64,000 bases of DNA from Marthasterias glacialis. Its lineage: Eukaryota > Echinodermata > Asteroidea > Forcipulatida > Asteriidae. The position numbers and the translations under genes are program-made. Shown one piece after another: positions 24,901-34,180 of the stretch (the stretch's first letter is position 1; each line of letters begins with the position of its first letter). Under the pieces are notes generated by a model that did no database searches, had not been told where the DNA came from, and saw only the letters and a list, made by a program, of their open reading frames with translations. The DNA is taken from assembly GCA_911728455.2 (NCBI GenBank), contig OU452234.1:5842549-5906548 (forward strand), read 5' to 3'.

Positions 24901-27900
24901 TACTAGTTTGAGTTATTTCTCCATTTTTTTTTTCAGAATCTCCTTGAACCTTTAAATTTTCTTAAAAGAATCTAGAGCAGTCACCAAAGGGAGAAAAAAA
25001 GACCACATTGTGTCCAACTTTAAAGTTTTGTATTTCTTATGATTGACAGAGTCTGTAAACCTCCTGAATTGTAACATCTGGGAGGTTCTGGGTCTAGAAT
25101 AAGGGGGAACCCAGATCCGCAAACCATTTCCAGGAATTTCCACATTCGGCAAATCTCCATCCCTGATTTATACATGGTTGTACCCGCAAATTTACTAGTT
25201 TACTAGTTATAGTCACTTCTTAGCCCAATTCAATGTTTTATTGATGTTTTAAACAAAGAATTGCTCTGAGATTATTAGTTTTGTGTGTTGTGGCTTGATT
25301 TTTGCAATTAGGGAGTTGGGGTTAGCTACGGTTACCATTTTGTATTGTTCTCTTACCAGGCCTGACGCTGCTGCAGCACAGCCCAAACCAAGGTCAGTTG
25401 ATTTCATTGTTTTCCATTGTTAAGGGGTTTAAAGGGACTATGAAGTGGTATTTTTTCACATTACGTTTTCAGGCTTAAAGGAGCTGTGTCGTCATGATTA
25501 TAGCAGTAAATGGAATAACCCAGTTACTACACGCACGTGTACGCAGGCGGTCACATCACAGTTTGACGAAGACACCACCCTTTGTGATTTGACCGCAAGT
25601 GCGTGCGTGTGCAGTTTCAGGGTGAGAGTTCATCTTTCCATGCACAGCCACAGGCCTGCTAGAATCATGACGACACAGCCCCTTTAATGGTTGATATTAA
25701 TAAAAATTTATTTTTAAGATGTTTATGACTTTTTTTATAAGTTATTACCTTTTAATTAAGTTGTTACCTTTTAATTTATCCCTCAAAATTTGTATTATTT
25801 GTTTCGATATCACCTGGTGGTGCGATTTTGTAACGCAGCTCGAGGCACCGAATAACAAGTGACAATGCACATTGCTGACCATTTAGCTTTGCTATGTTTC
25901 ACTGCGGTCGTCCAAATTTGTTGTTTGTTTGTTTTTTTTATCTGCTGGGAATCTGTGTAGACTGACAACGTCTTTAGTTGTGTTGCAACCAGCAGTAATA
26001 CACCTCAATGGAGTTTTTCATATAACAAAAAGCTAAACATCAAGACATTTGTCCAAAGAAACTAAACGCATGAAGTTACATAAGTGTGTGTAATGTATCA
26101 CATCTACACGTATCTATCAACGCGCACCAACAGTCAGCATTTGCAGAGATGCCAACATTTATGATTTAGGTGTAATTTATGCGATTTATTCATCCCAATT
26201 ACGACTGTACGATCTTTGCTTCGTTCTTTACGATTTTATAAAAATCCAATGTATTTATGTTGTTGTGCACCGATCGCGCTGCACACTTTCTATAACATGT
26301 CGTCTTGACTCCTGTTTATTTGCATAGCACGTATCAATAAAATATATTTGGTATCAGACTATCGATTGTGCGAATTTTAGCGCATATGTAGTGGTGTGCG
26401 CATAAAAAGCAGCGATCAGTGAAAGAGCCTATTTGGGCGTAATGAATAAAAGTCTGGTTTCCCGTTTTTTTTCCCCTAGATAATGCGTGTAAGAAGGTTG
26501 GCAGCCAGTTGTACTAGTATTAAACCAAATCGCCCCAATGCTACTACTATGTTTATATGGGGCGGTTGTTTGAACCGCGTGTTTTACGGAGTGTTTACAA
26601 AATACATCGGTGGTTGTGTGTGCGTGTGCCTGGATAAAACCTTTTATGAGATTAGTTTTCTACAGTTATTGGGAGTACAACGATGGCTTCATGTACAAGT
26701 AGCTCTGTAATGTGATATATTTGTAAGGGAAATTCTGTGTGAGGGCAAATTACTCTTTTTAAATTTGAAACGTTGGCATCTCTGCATTTGCCTTTGTCTA
26801 CGTCACAAACTCTTCCCCTTTAGAGGTGCAAGTTTCACTCCTAATTATGTATATATTTTGTTGCGATGTAAACCTACAAATTTCGAAGAAACTTGCATTT
26901 ATAGGTTAATATGGATATACTTGACAGTTTAAACTGGAGAACATTTCTAATTCATAGGAACTTTAATTTGTCATTGGTTTGACTCTAAAATAAATGTCAC
27001 TATCGGAGTATTTGAAAGCGGTGATGTTTCTTAGGATAAAGAGATCAAAGTGTCAAAGTAAGAATGCATTGCAAGAGCTTCATGTGTAACTTTTGAGTCA
27101 TTGTGTTTGGTCAGGGCCAGGAAGCGTAGCTTAGGGGAGGAGCTAAGGATCAACACCCCCACCAAGAAGATCGATATGGGAAGCCCCGAGCTGACAAGAC
27201 TCTGGAACATCTGCCCGGACAACCTGGATGCATGCCGTGCCGAAAACAGGTAAAGGCCAACCCATTTGCAGTGAATTATCAGTTGTGATGTATGTTTAGA
27301 AAACGTCTCAAATGTCCGAATGTTGGAAGCATTCTAATTGGATCGGTTGAGTATTCCAGCAGGCGTACATGGAATGGTCCGTTGGACCACCAGAACATTT
27401 CATTGGAATAGACCTTATGCACATGACGTCATTTGAATAGGGCGCCCTCGTTTAGAGGTCCAAATGAGGTTGTTCATTGGCCAATCCTGTGCGCCGCGCG
27501 TACAAATCTCTGCATTTCCATTGTTACATCATCGATTTACCTCTAAGATGGCGGCGTGATGATGTCAATGCATAAGGTCTATATTCAAAATGCCAACAAG
27601 CATATTCACTCATGAAGGAATGTTCCGTAGTTCGGCACAACATCACGGTCCAGCAGACCATTCTGGCAATCCTCTGGATTGTGGGCGTTTGCCTACGAGA
27701 ACGTTCCTTTGTGCCTGGAATGTGCCCGACATTGAGATGCTCCCTTAGTGTCCTGTAATCGTTGGAGAAGGTGGTCGGTGGTCGTGTAATAAATCAGAGA
27801 ATGGTAACAGTAAACCGCATAATAACGTCTTGCACCAAGACTAGTATCAAGCCTGCATTTAAAACTGAACAGTGTTTCATTATCTCTTTTACACCGGTAT

Positions 27901-30900
27901 TTTCAGATCTACGTGTTTCAAGGCGAGTTGTAGGATCCTTTAGTTTTGTTACCAGAAAGACTTAAAATAAACACAGTTAGCTCAGTGGAAGAGCTAGTAG
28001 TACAACACATGCCAAGTTACCGTTGACTGTGGTCAGTAATTTGATGGGACACCATTCCATGTGTTGTCGTGGTTGATGGCTTGTCTGGGATGGGATAGAG
28101 CTCCTTAAGATCAAGCCCGCATCTTTCAGATGGGACTTAAAATGATAGATTTTGTAGCATTGTGTACTGCAAATAAAAAAACCAAGACACTTGTTGTGAA
28201 TGAGAAGGGTGTTTCTTGATCAGCTGCAAAAAGCGCCCTCTATGAGCATGTTTGGAGTATGTATTGGCATTTTAACATATTCATTTGAATTTTTATTGGT
28301 CGAGAACCAATCACGTGACATAATACAAAATTTCATTTCTTCTCAAAAAAGTGATGTTGTCGGGGTCCATTACCTAGATCATCCTCAGAAAATTCATTTC
28401 ATCGTCCCCATTGATGTGTATATTGAAGTTAGCAATACACCCGAGAAAGAGGTAGGTTATGTCGCCCGCGTCCATTACCTAGATCGTTCTCAGAACGTTA
28501 TTTCATCGTCCCCATTAATCTGTACAACCACATTAGCGGTACTACCTGAGAAAGAGATTACTAAGCAACCACTGGTACTATACACGCTACTGTACTTTCG
28601 ATATGATGCTCGCGATAGGGACCAGTTGATAAAATTTTGGTTGATAAAAAATGTGTAACCGACGCACTTTTGTTGAATGGAATATTGTCGTCTGTAAACT
28701 TTGTCGGTAAGGGCCTTTTTAACAATCCTGCAATCTAATACCATGGTATAACAAAACAATTGTTGTCTGCTGTGATATGTGGTCCATGCTGTTTTGGACA
28801 CCCTCGCCTCGGGTGCCATCTGCCCCCTCGGGTGCCATCTACCCCCTCGGGTGTCCAAAACAGCATGGACCACAATCACAGCAGACAACAATTGTATAAT
28901 GGAATATGCGCAAAACAAACAAACACACAAATTTATTTCTTTTAATATTTATAAATAAAATCATTACTTGTTGTTTTTGATTCTCAGAATGTTCATACCT
29001 TCCCTGGAGGATTATTTTGAAGAAGCCATTGATCAAGCTGACCCCGGTGCCATGATAGAGCAAGAGTACAAGTAAGTCACATTATAGGAGTACGTGGTGC
29101 CAAAACATACAGTTATTACTGTTTCAACACGATTGTTTTCTTTACGTAAGGTACCTTTCCTAGGCACACTGTTCCGTCATATACAGGACTATCACTTTTA
29201 CCAAATCCGAAACTTTGATCTTCAACCCAAACCATCAAAATTCTGTTTTTTTTTATTCCATTTGACTGAGGACTGCACTAGTAAACTGATTATACTTTAC
29301 ATGGGATCAGGCATATCACCATAATCAGAGTCTGACACCCTCAACCCTTCAAAATCCAATGAAATGATTTTTTTAATTCCGTTGGATTGAGGACTGCACT
29401 AGTAAACTGATTAATTGCTTTATATGGGATCAGGCATATCACCATAATCAGAGTCCAACACCCACCCTTCTAAAATCCAACTGCATGTTTTGTTTGATTC
29501 CGTTGTACTCAGGACTGCACTGGTTAACTGTTTATACTTTATATGGGATCAGGCATATCACCATAATCAGAGTCTGACACCCTCAACCCTTCAAAATCCA
29601 ACTGCATGCTTTTGTATGATTCCGTTGGGACTGAAGACCACTAGTAAACTGATTATGCTTTACCTAGGCATCAGGCATACTTAGGCATACCTAGGCTGTA
29701 GCCAAAGCTGCGATTTTAAAAAAGAGCATTAGCATTTAGGGAAAACATACATTGGATGTGTATCTTATGAGTATGACCAAAAGATTGTATGATCAGTAAT
29801 GGTCAAGTATCGACCCCATGCATGCACATCAAACACGGCGACTGTACCACACTCACCATTTTGGGAGTCAATAGATTTACGTGTAAAACTTGCGTCGCCT
29901 AAAATCTGCACTACACTATATACCATACAGTGACATTGACTTCCAAAAATGGCACAGCCAAGATTATTGTGATGTTGACGTAAAGGTGAATTGAGTAAAT
30001 CCTGTTGGTAAGTGATGACGTTTTGGAGCCGGAATTGCTATGTAAACGAATGATATCCATACTTGTACATGAACATTCGTTACACTGTACTTCTGGCTCC
30101 AAAACGTCATCACTTACCAACAGGATAGAGAATGTAAGTGCCTCAATTTCACAGGTATTATGACTTGTTGTTTTGTTTTTGGTGTTTGTCAGTAAAGAAT
30201 TTCTTTTTGAGTTACCATATGCTCTTAGGTTCAGGAAATTCCCTTTGTAATTGCTGAAATGTGAATCTGACGTGGTGATTTTGTTGTGGTGTTCCTCCAG
30301 GGTGGTGAATAACAGCAACTTTGCCTGGTGTGCCCTTCGTCTCTTGGCCAGACGTAGCCCTTACTTCTTCCAGACCATCACAAGCACACAACCTCTTGTC
30401 AAATCAGTACCTGCCTACCTAGAGCTCATGGTCACTAAGCTGGCTAAGGATATGCCGGTAGGTTTGCTTTCTTAGAAGTAATGGCTCAATATGTCCCCCT
30501 AAAAAATACATAAATATCATGCAAGTATTCAACTTTTATCGGGCGCTTTGATTATAGCACTGCTCACCATTACTACCTCTTCGATGTAGGTTAAAACCAA
30601 ATTAATATTCTTCATCCTTGATGCAATTATTGCATCTGTTAAATTGTTTGCAGTACCCAGTGCTAGTTACAGGAATCGGACTTGGCTCTTGTCACTGGGC
30701 CTGCTTGGTGATCTGGTGGTTAAGACATCTGCTCTAGAATGTGGGGGTCATGGGTTTGAATCCCTCCCGAGTATTTTTTTTTTTGCACAGGACTCTGGAA
30801 AGGACTGAGTATACAGTGCTTAACACATATTGGTGTATGAAAAAAATGACGCTACTACCCTAGTTCATTAGGCCTTTGACCATATCTGAAACCATCTCAA

Positions 30901-32522
30901 CTCCTTAGGAGTGTGCAGCACCAACAGCCAAATGGGAGCATGGTTTGCTAACCATTCACATCAACAATCTCTTTCCCCGCAAGTACCCATTTACTCCTGG
31001 GCGATGAGAAGCAATTGTAATGAAGTGTCTTGTCCAGGGACACAAGTGTTCAGGCTGGAAATTCAAACCCACATCCCGATGACAAGCCATCAGGAATTGA
31101 CTCCGATGCATTAGACTGCTTGGCCACAACATGCTACATGTACAGCTGATTTTTAGACCCTCGCAGTGATTTTGTCGAAGCCATACTGACAATTAGAGGG
31201 TGAAGACTGTTGATGTGAATGATTTGCAACCTGTGCACCAATTTTGCTGCCGGTACTGCAAAGGAGTTGAGATGGTTTAAGAAATGCTTAGGTCCCAATG
31301 AATGGAGGTTGTAACAATTTAAGGCGCTTTGGTACAATGTTAAAAATGCCCGATAAATGCCTGTTATCGTTATTATTAATTCAGGGAACACTTTGATAAC
31401 AATTAATTTTTTTTTTTTATTAAGATTTGCATTTAGATTAAACATGGATTTGAAGATCAATCTCAGCAAGTTAATCGTGGGATGCAGACTGTCCTCAAGG
31501 GTGTACAAATCATCTGCTTGTATTTGAAGGTTTAAATATTTTCTGTTGTGTTTTGATTAACAGCAAATCTCAACTGAGGAGTTGAAGACAGAGGAGCCAG
31601 TTGATGATGAAAATGATGACCTGCTCAAGGGAGAAGATGACGGTGAGTAACTATATCAAGTGTCAAGATATCTGCTCTAGAATGCGGGGTTGTGGGTTCA
31701 CATCCCACCCGACTAGTATGCCTGTGGATTTTTTGTCTGCAGGACTCTGGAAAGCATAGAGTATGCAGTGCTTATCACACATTGGTGTATGGTAAACACC
31801 CAAAATACTATTCTTAGTCTCCAATGCAATTATGACATCTATTAAATATGTCGGCAAGAATCTTGGTGATACACGAAACAGTGTTCCCTCCACAGTTTAT
31901 GTAGGAGAGGCCATTTTTCCTGAAAGAGATCGACTAAAAACAATCACACTTGCAACTCAGCACCACACCAGCAGTTTGGGACCTTGAAGTGGCTGATATA
32001 AACAGTGAAAAACATTTATTGGCCTCAAGAAAAAAAGCCATAAACACAGCAGAGAAATATGACCTTGCTGTTTTATTCCTTATGCAAAACCACGACAAAC
32101 TAACAAACATAAACAGTTGACAACCAAAAGGCTTGTCAAAGTAAATGTAGTCTTCCCAAAACCAATTACTCATCAAACATTTGAAAGTTGATGTACAGTA
32201 TTTAACTTTAGGGGGATTTTTGATTTTTTTCACTCAAGATACAACGTTAGAGAAGTCCAACATCCTTCTGGAGGAGCAAGTGGACGCCGTCATCGCTCGC
32301 CTCGGTGACAACTGGAAGACCCTGGCCTTGGAGTTGAGCCTCTCCGACGACGAGATCACCAACATCCAGACGGAGAATCTCGAAGTCAAGGAGCAGTCCA
32401 AGGCTATGATGGCAGCTTGGATGAGCAAAGAGGGAGACCAGGCTACTAGGGACGTCCTGACCAAAGCTCTGATGGAGAGTGGGCTGAATGATATTGTAGA
32501 GTCCGTCTTGTCAGACAACTGA
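12945..32522 (+). CDS. THOC1: THO complex subunit 1 (HPR1/p84), complete 18-exon gene
   Basis: THOC1 is a core nuclear subunit of the THO part of TREX, which couples transcription to mRNA packaging and export. Exons: 12945-12992, 14761-14834, 15627-15687, 16634-16819, 17304-17352, 17961-18056, 18859-18935, 20404-20565, 22123-22248, 22722-22822, 23508-23625, 24463-24533, 25360-25392, 27115-27249, 28988-29071, 30301-30457, 31564-31642, 32239-32522. All have AG/GT borders, phases join without a break, and the total is 646 residues (human 657). Landmarks matching the family: EKKVALDQAFRDV near residue 44, DTVFCGRIQLFLARFFPL near 150, EFEEGEMASSSSPIDYQLYR, YFEEAIDQADPG, ALRLLARRSPYFFQ. A basic segment at about 401-419 (RARKR, PTKK) is a likely nuclear localisation signal. 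Residues 527-552 are acidic. Residues about 563-645 form the death domain seen in animal THOC1. The start is chosen because exon 1 begins at a Kozak-like ATG and splices in phase 0. Exon 13 (33 bp, alanine/proline-rich) is the least conserved. Confidence 0.97.
13203..13450. repeat. long imperfect inverted repeat in THOC1 intron 1
   Basis: The left arm (GAATCCTTACCTTAGCCACA, GTCCAAGCCTATCTT, GCAGCATTTCCCACAAAC) is matched inversely by the right arm at about 13368-13443. The arms are about 70 bp and flank a loop of about 65 bp. It is probably a fold-back MITE, about 250 bp downstream of exon 1. Confidence 0.8.
13780..14060 (+). repeat. interspersed repeat, shared with 41018-41300
   Basis: Both places contain GTCGTACTAGCGCCCMAGT, GTGACG..TATGACAAAGT/GGATTTAAA and GTCCTCCAAATCGATG/TTTTTTAG in the same order. 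No coding capacity was recognised. Confidence 0.6.
14984..15312 (+). repeat. minisatellite of alternating 33- and 49-bp units
   Basis: Eight units begin TCTTAACCATAGCATGAATA and end in AAAAGCAGTC, either followed directly by ATTG (short) or by AATAACCAATGGAGTCATTG (long). Order: S S L L L S L, then a final partial unit. The last unit runs into AGTCAATATTTGTTTGATAA, which is also the end of the elements at 19747-19896. Confidence 0.9.
15310..15520. mobile_element. element with ATAACACCCCAT / ATGGGGTGTTA ends
   Basis: GATAACACCCCATA and ATATGGGGTGTTAC are inverse. It belongs with the ATAACACCYC-ended elements at 19024 and 19896. THOC1 intron 2. Confidence 0.6.
15760..15940. mobile_element. MITE, AGGGCCCAATTTCA ends
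   Basis: AGGGCCCAATTTCACAAAGC and TTTATGAAATTGGGCCCT are inverse. Related to 2608-2856. THOC1 intron 3, 73 bp after the exon donor. Confidence 0.75.
16091..16584 (-). repeat. element A, reverse, nearly full length
   Basis: The reverse complement follows the element A order from CAGTTGCTGCC through TCTCTTTATTGGATCGTCC to GGAATGTCCGGGTGACAG and ATCCGGAGCCC. It ends about 50 bp before THOC1 exon 4. Confidence 0.75.
17455..17935 (+). mobile_element. two tandem family-E SINEs
   Basis: Two head-to-tail copies of about 245 bp each have A-box AGACTAGTTGGTAAGACAT / AGTCTAGTTGGTAAGACTT and B-box GGGTTCGAATCCCAC, then the GAGTATACAGTGCTTAACAC tail. The second copy ends 26 bp before THOC1 exon 6. Confidence 0.85.
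18135..18470 (+). repeat. element A, 5'-truncated
   Basis: Starts at ATTGCCGGCTCACTCTGACT and continues through GGAATCGGGGATTACACAAA, CAAGACCATGTTTTGTC and GTGGAATGTCCAGGCGACC to the end. THOC1 intron 6. Confidence 0.75.
18526..18702. mobile_element. M1-like MITE
   Basis: GACCCATTGAACTGACGTCA at the left and TTGGGTCAATAG at the right; the internal words CTGCCATTGTGGGAGTCAA and TTGCACAGTGATACAC are shared with 32655-32850. Confidence 0.5.
19024..19346. mobile_element. element with TTATAACACACCTC TIRs
   Basis: GTTATAACACACCTC and GAGGTGTGTTATAA are inverse. THOC1 intron 7. Confidence 0.7.
19747..19896. repeat. 150-bp palindrome
   Basis: ACAAATATTGACTGCTT ... GGCGTAGTAAAATTAGTCAC is mirrored by GTGACTAGTTTTACTACGCC ... 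AAAGCAGTCAATATTTGT. The centre is CGGCTAGATAGAAG. It directly abuts the next element. Confidence 0.85.
19896..20224. mobile_element. element with TTTTATAACACCTC TIRs
   Basis: TTTTATAACACCTC and GAGGTGTTATAAAA are exact inverses. Same family as 19024 and 15310. Confidence 0.75.
20597..20780 (+). mobile_element. M1 MITE, one end
   Basis: TGACCCAATTCACCTGACGT and TCTTGGTTGCGCCATTTTTG match the left half of the 1919 element. It begins about 30 bp after THOC1 exon 8. The right end is not clear. Confidence 0.55.
20994..21440. mobile_element. MITE with TAGACCGATTGCGCGAC TIRs
   Basis: TAGACCGATTGCGCGAC and GTCGCGCAATCGGTCTA are exact 17-bp inverses, 447 bp overall. Inner subterminal words (GGTCACGTGACTCC / GGGGTCACATGACGC) also pair. 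The short ORFs inside have no recognisable family. THOC1 intron 8. Confidence 0.85.
21585..21860 (-). mobile_element. family-E SINE whose B-box region is expanded as a 27-bp minisatellite
   Basis: On the reverse strand a SINE head (CTCTGTGGTCTAGTGGTTAA, A-box) is followed by seven repeats of a 27-bp unit containing the GGGTTTGAATCTAG B-box-like word, and then the ordinary GGGTCTGAATCCCAACCCGA end. The unit length is a multiple of three, which is why both strands stay open. THOC1 intron 8. Confidence 0.85.
22262..22490 (+). mobile_element. family-L SINE
   Basis: Head GCGTGTCGTGGCCGAGGGGT, B-box GGGTTCGAGTCTCGG, then TGTCCTTGAGCAAGACACTT. It begins 14 bp after THOC1 exon 9. Confidence 0.8.
23150..23345 (+). 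mobile_element. family-E SINE, single copy
   Basis: CACCGGGCGTACTCGGTGGT, A-box TAGTGGTTAAGACATC, B-box GGGTTCGAATCCCACTCGAG, then the TTTCCACAGGACTCGAAAGC tail. Very close to the units of the 48.5-51.1 kb array. THOC1 intron 10. Confidence 0.85.
24132..24366 (-). mobile_element. family-L SINE, reverse
   Basis: The reverse strand reads GTGTCATGACCAAACGGTCT (A-box), GTGGGTTTGACTCCCGGTCG (B-box), CTTGTGTCCTTGGGCAAGAC. THOC1 intron 11. Close in sequence to the reverse copy at 30880. Confidence 0.8.
24638..24920. repeat. 283-bp near-perfect palindrome in THOC1 intron 12
   Basis: The arms are about 135 bp each, meeting at CTTCAGGAGAAGGTTTCTTC near 24779. Outer words ACTCAAACTAGTAAAC and GTTTACTAGTTTGAGT are inverse. 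Both strands give nearly the same 71-residue ORF simply because the DNA is palindromic; I do not consider it a gene. A fragment of one arm recurs at 25165-25209. Confidence 0.9.
25429..25687. mobile_element. TTAA MITE B inserted into a truncated TTAA MITE
   Basis: 25429-25474 starts TTAAAGGGACTATGAAGTGG like the element at 7685. It is cut at 25475 by a second element running to 25687 with TTAAAGGAGCTGTGTCGTCA and ATGACGACACAGCCCCTTTAA ends. The second is the family at 34898 (reverse orientation). It begins 37 bp after the tiny THOC1 exon 13. Confidence 0.8.
26145..26783. mobile_element. 639-bp hAT-like non-autonomous element with 8-bp target duplication
   Basis: The ends AGAGATGCCAAC and GTTGGCATCTCT are inverse, flanked on both sides by the identical 8-mer GCATTTGC (26137-26144 and 26784-26791). 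An 8-bp duplication fits the hAT superfamily. No transposase remnant was seen. A fragment of a relative is at 46552. THOC1 intron 13. Confidence 0.85.
27412..27584. mobile_element. MITE with TAGACCTTATGCA TIRs
   Basis: TAGACCTTATGCA at the left and TGCATAAGGTCTA at the right are inverse; subterminal ATGACGTCA / TGATGTCA also pair. It contains a CTAAGATGGCGGC word. THOC1 intron 14. Confidence 0.8.
28755..28900. repeat. inverted repeat with inner GGGTGCCATCTRCCCCCTC tandem
   Basis: ATTGTTGTCTGCTGTGAT ... CATGCTGTTTTGGACACCC is mirrored by GGGTGTCCAAAACAGCATG ... TCACAGCAGACAACAAT. The loop holds two to three copies of a 20-bp CTCGGGTGCCATCT word. THOC1 intron 14, about 90 bp before exon 15. 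Confidence 0.85.
29255..29690 (+). repeat. ~121-bp tandem repeat, four units
   Basis: Anchor GGATCAGGCATATCACCATA recurs at 29304, 29426 and 29545, with a decayed copy at about 29667. Each unit also has GACTGCACTAGTAAACTGAT. THOC1 intron 15. Confidence 0.85.
29800..29998. mobile_element. M1 MITE copy
   Basis: Contains ACTCACCATTTTGGGAGTCA, CATTGACTTCCAAAAATGGC and AAGATTATTGTGATG as in 1919 and 20597, reverse orientation. THOC1 intron 15. Confidence 0.6.
29999..30127. repeat. 127-bp palindrome
   Basis: ATCCTGTTGGTAAGTGATGA CGTTTTGGAGCC is exactly mirrored by GGCTCCAAAACG TCATCACTTACCAACAGGAT, with a weaker inner stem CGAATG/CATTCG. It directly follows the M1 copy. Confidence 0.88.
30650..30845 (+). 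mobile_element. family-E SINE
   Basis: GTCACTGGGCCTGCTTGGTG, A-box TGGTGGTTAAGACATC, B-box GGGTTTGAATCCCTCCC, tail GAGTATACAGTGCTTAACAC. THOC1 intron 16. Confidence 0.8.
30880..31138 (-). mobile_element. family-L SINE, reverse
   Basis: The reverse strand carries TGTTGTGGCCAAGCAGTCTA, GGATGTGGGTTTGAATTTCC and TTGTGTCCCTGGACAAGACA. Same sub-family as 24132. THOC1 intron 16. Confidence 0.75.
31665..31860 (+). mobile_element. family-E SINE, 5'-truncated
   Basis: Begins inside the A-box region (AGATATCTGCTCTAGAATGC), then B-box GGGTTCACATCCCACCC and tail GAGTATGCAGTGCTTATCAC. It starts about 23 bp after THOC1 exon 17. Confidence 0.75.
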
Positions 32523-32654
32523 GAGAGTTTGTGAGACAAACAGCAGTGCTTTGATTCCTTAAATTTAAGAAAGTGACATCATGATCTTACTAAGAACACC
32601 TGTTGGCAAAGCTTACAGCAAAATATTTTCAGACAGCAAATACTGTAATACTTC

Positions 32655-32850
32655 ACATACTTTCCTGTAGACGGCTTACGTCAACGCGGCCACTGTCTGC
32701 CCATGGTTTGCCACTCTGGGAGTCAATTTGCATGTAAATATATGCTGCTGGTCTAAGCATTTATACGTTGCCTAAAATGTGCACTGCACAGTAACACAAC
32801 AGGCATCTGACACCCACAATGATGCAACCAAGATATATCAAGAGGTATAC
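32655..32850. mobile_element. M1-like MITE downstream of THOC1
   Basis: Repeats TACTTTCCTGTAGAC at both 32659 and 32849, with inner GTTTGCCACTCTGGGAGTCA and CACTGCACAGTAACAC. It could lie in the THOC1 3' UTR. Confidence 0.5.
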
Positions 32851-32924
32851 TTTCCTGTAGACACACGTCACTACTATCTGCCCGTGATCTGCCATTCTGC
32901 TCGGCTTGTCTTGGCGGAGCGGAT

Positions 32925-33183
32925 CAGAACACAGTTTCTGATCAGCAGTGTGTGGGTTTGAGTCCCGGTCGTGACACTTGTGTCCTTAAGTAAGACACTT
33001 TAATTGCTGCGTCTTTCGGATGGGACGTACTGCCGTTGGTCCTGTGTGTTGTGTAATGCACGTAAAAGAACCCAGTGCAGTTATCGCAAAGAGAAGGGGT
33101 TCACCCCAGTGTTCCTGGTTTGATCGGCTGCAGATTGCGCCACAGCCCCTTGTAAAGCGTTACATAGTGTTATGTAAAGGAAC
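32925..33183 (+). mobile_element. family-L SINE with extended tail
   Basis: B-box GGGTTTGAGTCCCGGTCGTG, TGTCCTTAAGTAAGACACTT, TCGGATGGGACGTACTGCCG, CACGTAAAAGAACCCAGTGC. The head upstream of the B-box is degraded. Confidence 0.7.
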
Positions 33184-33345
33184 AGGGGTGGATTTCACCA
33201 AAGTAGTCCTAACTTAGGACTAGTCCTAACTTAGGACTAGTCCTAACTTAGGACTAGTCCTAACTTATGACTAGTCGTATAATTTAGGACTAGTTACTCG
33301 TCCAACTATAAGACTAGTCCTAGCACTTTGTGAAATCCACCCCAG
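33184..33345. repeat. AGGACTAG fold-back element
   Basis: GGGGTGGATTTCACCAAAG at the left and CTTTGTGAAATCCACCCC at the right enclose seven TCCTAACTTAGGACTAG-type words. Same family as 5208-5580. It is inserted in the tail of the preceding SINE, whose CTATATAAGAAC end resumes at about 33384. Confidence 0.8.
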
Positions 33346-34174
33346 GTCTCATACTTCAAAATGCCCATCGGGTGTGATAAGGCGCTATATAAGAACTGCA
33401 TATTATGCATTATCCTGATTGGTGATGATGTTAGGTGAATTGGGTCAGTACTGAACATTTCTGGTGGAAATATGTACCCGGTGCCATTGTCCCACACAGC
33501 TACTACACATTTCACTCTATACTCCCTAGGTGCTCTCCAGCTAAGATCTTTCTCATATCAATCTCTAGGTCATGATAACTCAAATGTTAGGGCTCTGAGA
33601 GTATACCCATCTAGTGATATGGAGCAGTGGGCTGTGTAGTATTGAACCCAACTAAACAGTAATTTGAGACCCCTAAGAGCAGTTTGATTTCTCATTTGGC
33701 TTTTGCAACACATTTATTTCCATACTCATTGGTTAAAACTACAGAATAATCAAGACAGGGTAAGACCAGGGGCCGATTTCACAAAGAGTGAAGATTGATC
33801 TTAAGTGCAGATCAAGCTTATTTTACAAATGAGGAATTCAAATTTAGATATCAAACAATATACCACAAGTGAAACTGACTGGGTAATTTTTTAAATCAGT
33901 TTGTGGGTAAACAAAGAAAAGTTGACTGGAGCAGGATTTGAACTCCCGCTCCAGTAAATTTTTCTTTGTTCACCCCAAAATTGAATTAAAATTTAAGCGG
34001 GAACTTGTGACTGAGCAAGTCATTGTACCAGACATTATTCAAATCTAACTCACAAATGGCTTATTTTTTGCATTTACACTGTAGGTTTTTTTCGGTTGCA
34101 ACAGCTTATTTCTCTATTTTTTGATAAACAGCTGTACAAGTTTTGTTTTTCTGAATTTGTAAAGCCAGAAATGA

Positions 34175-34180
34175 AATAAA
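34175..34180 (+). promoter_or_regulatory. possible THOC1 polyadenylation signal
   Basis: AATAAA about 1.65 kb after the THOC1 stop; an ATTAAA occurs near 33985. No closer AATAAA was found. Transcript data would be needed to place the end. Confidence 0.3.

Noticed and set aside
28200-28658. 152-codon ORF in THOC1 intron 14
   Set aside because: Contains internally repeated CATTACCTAGATC words, no recognisable domain, and lies inside an intron next to an inverted repeat. It is probably chance or a repeat remnant.
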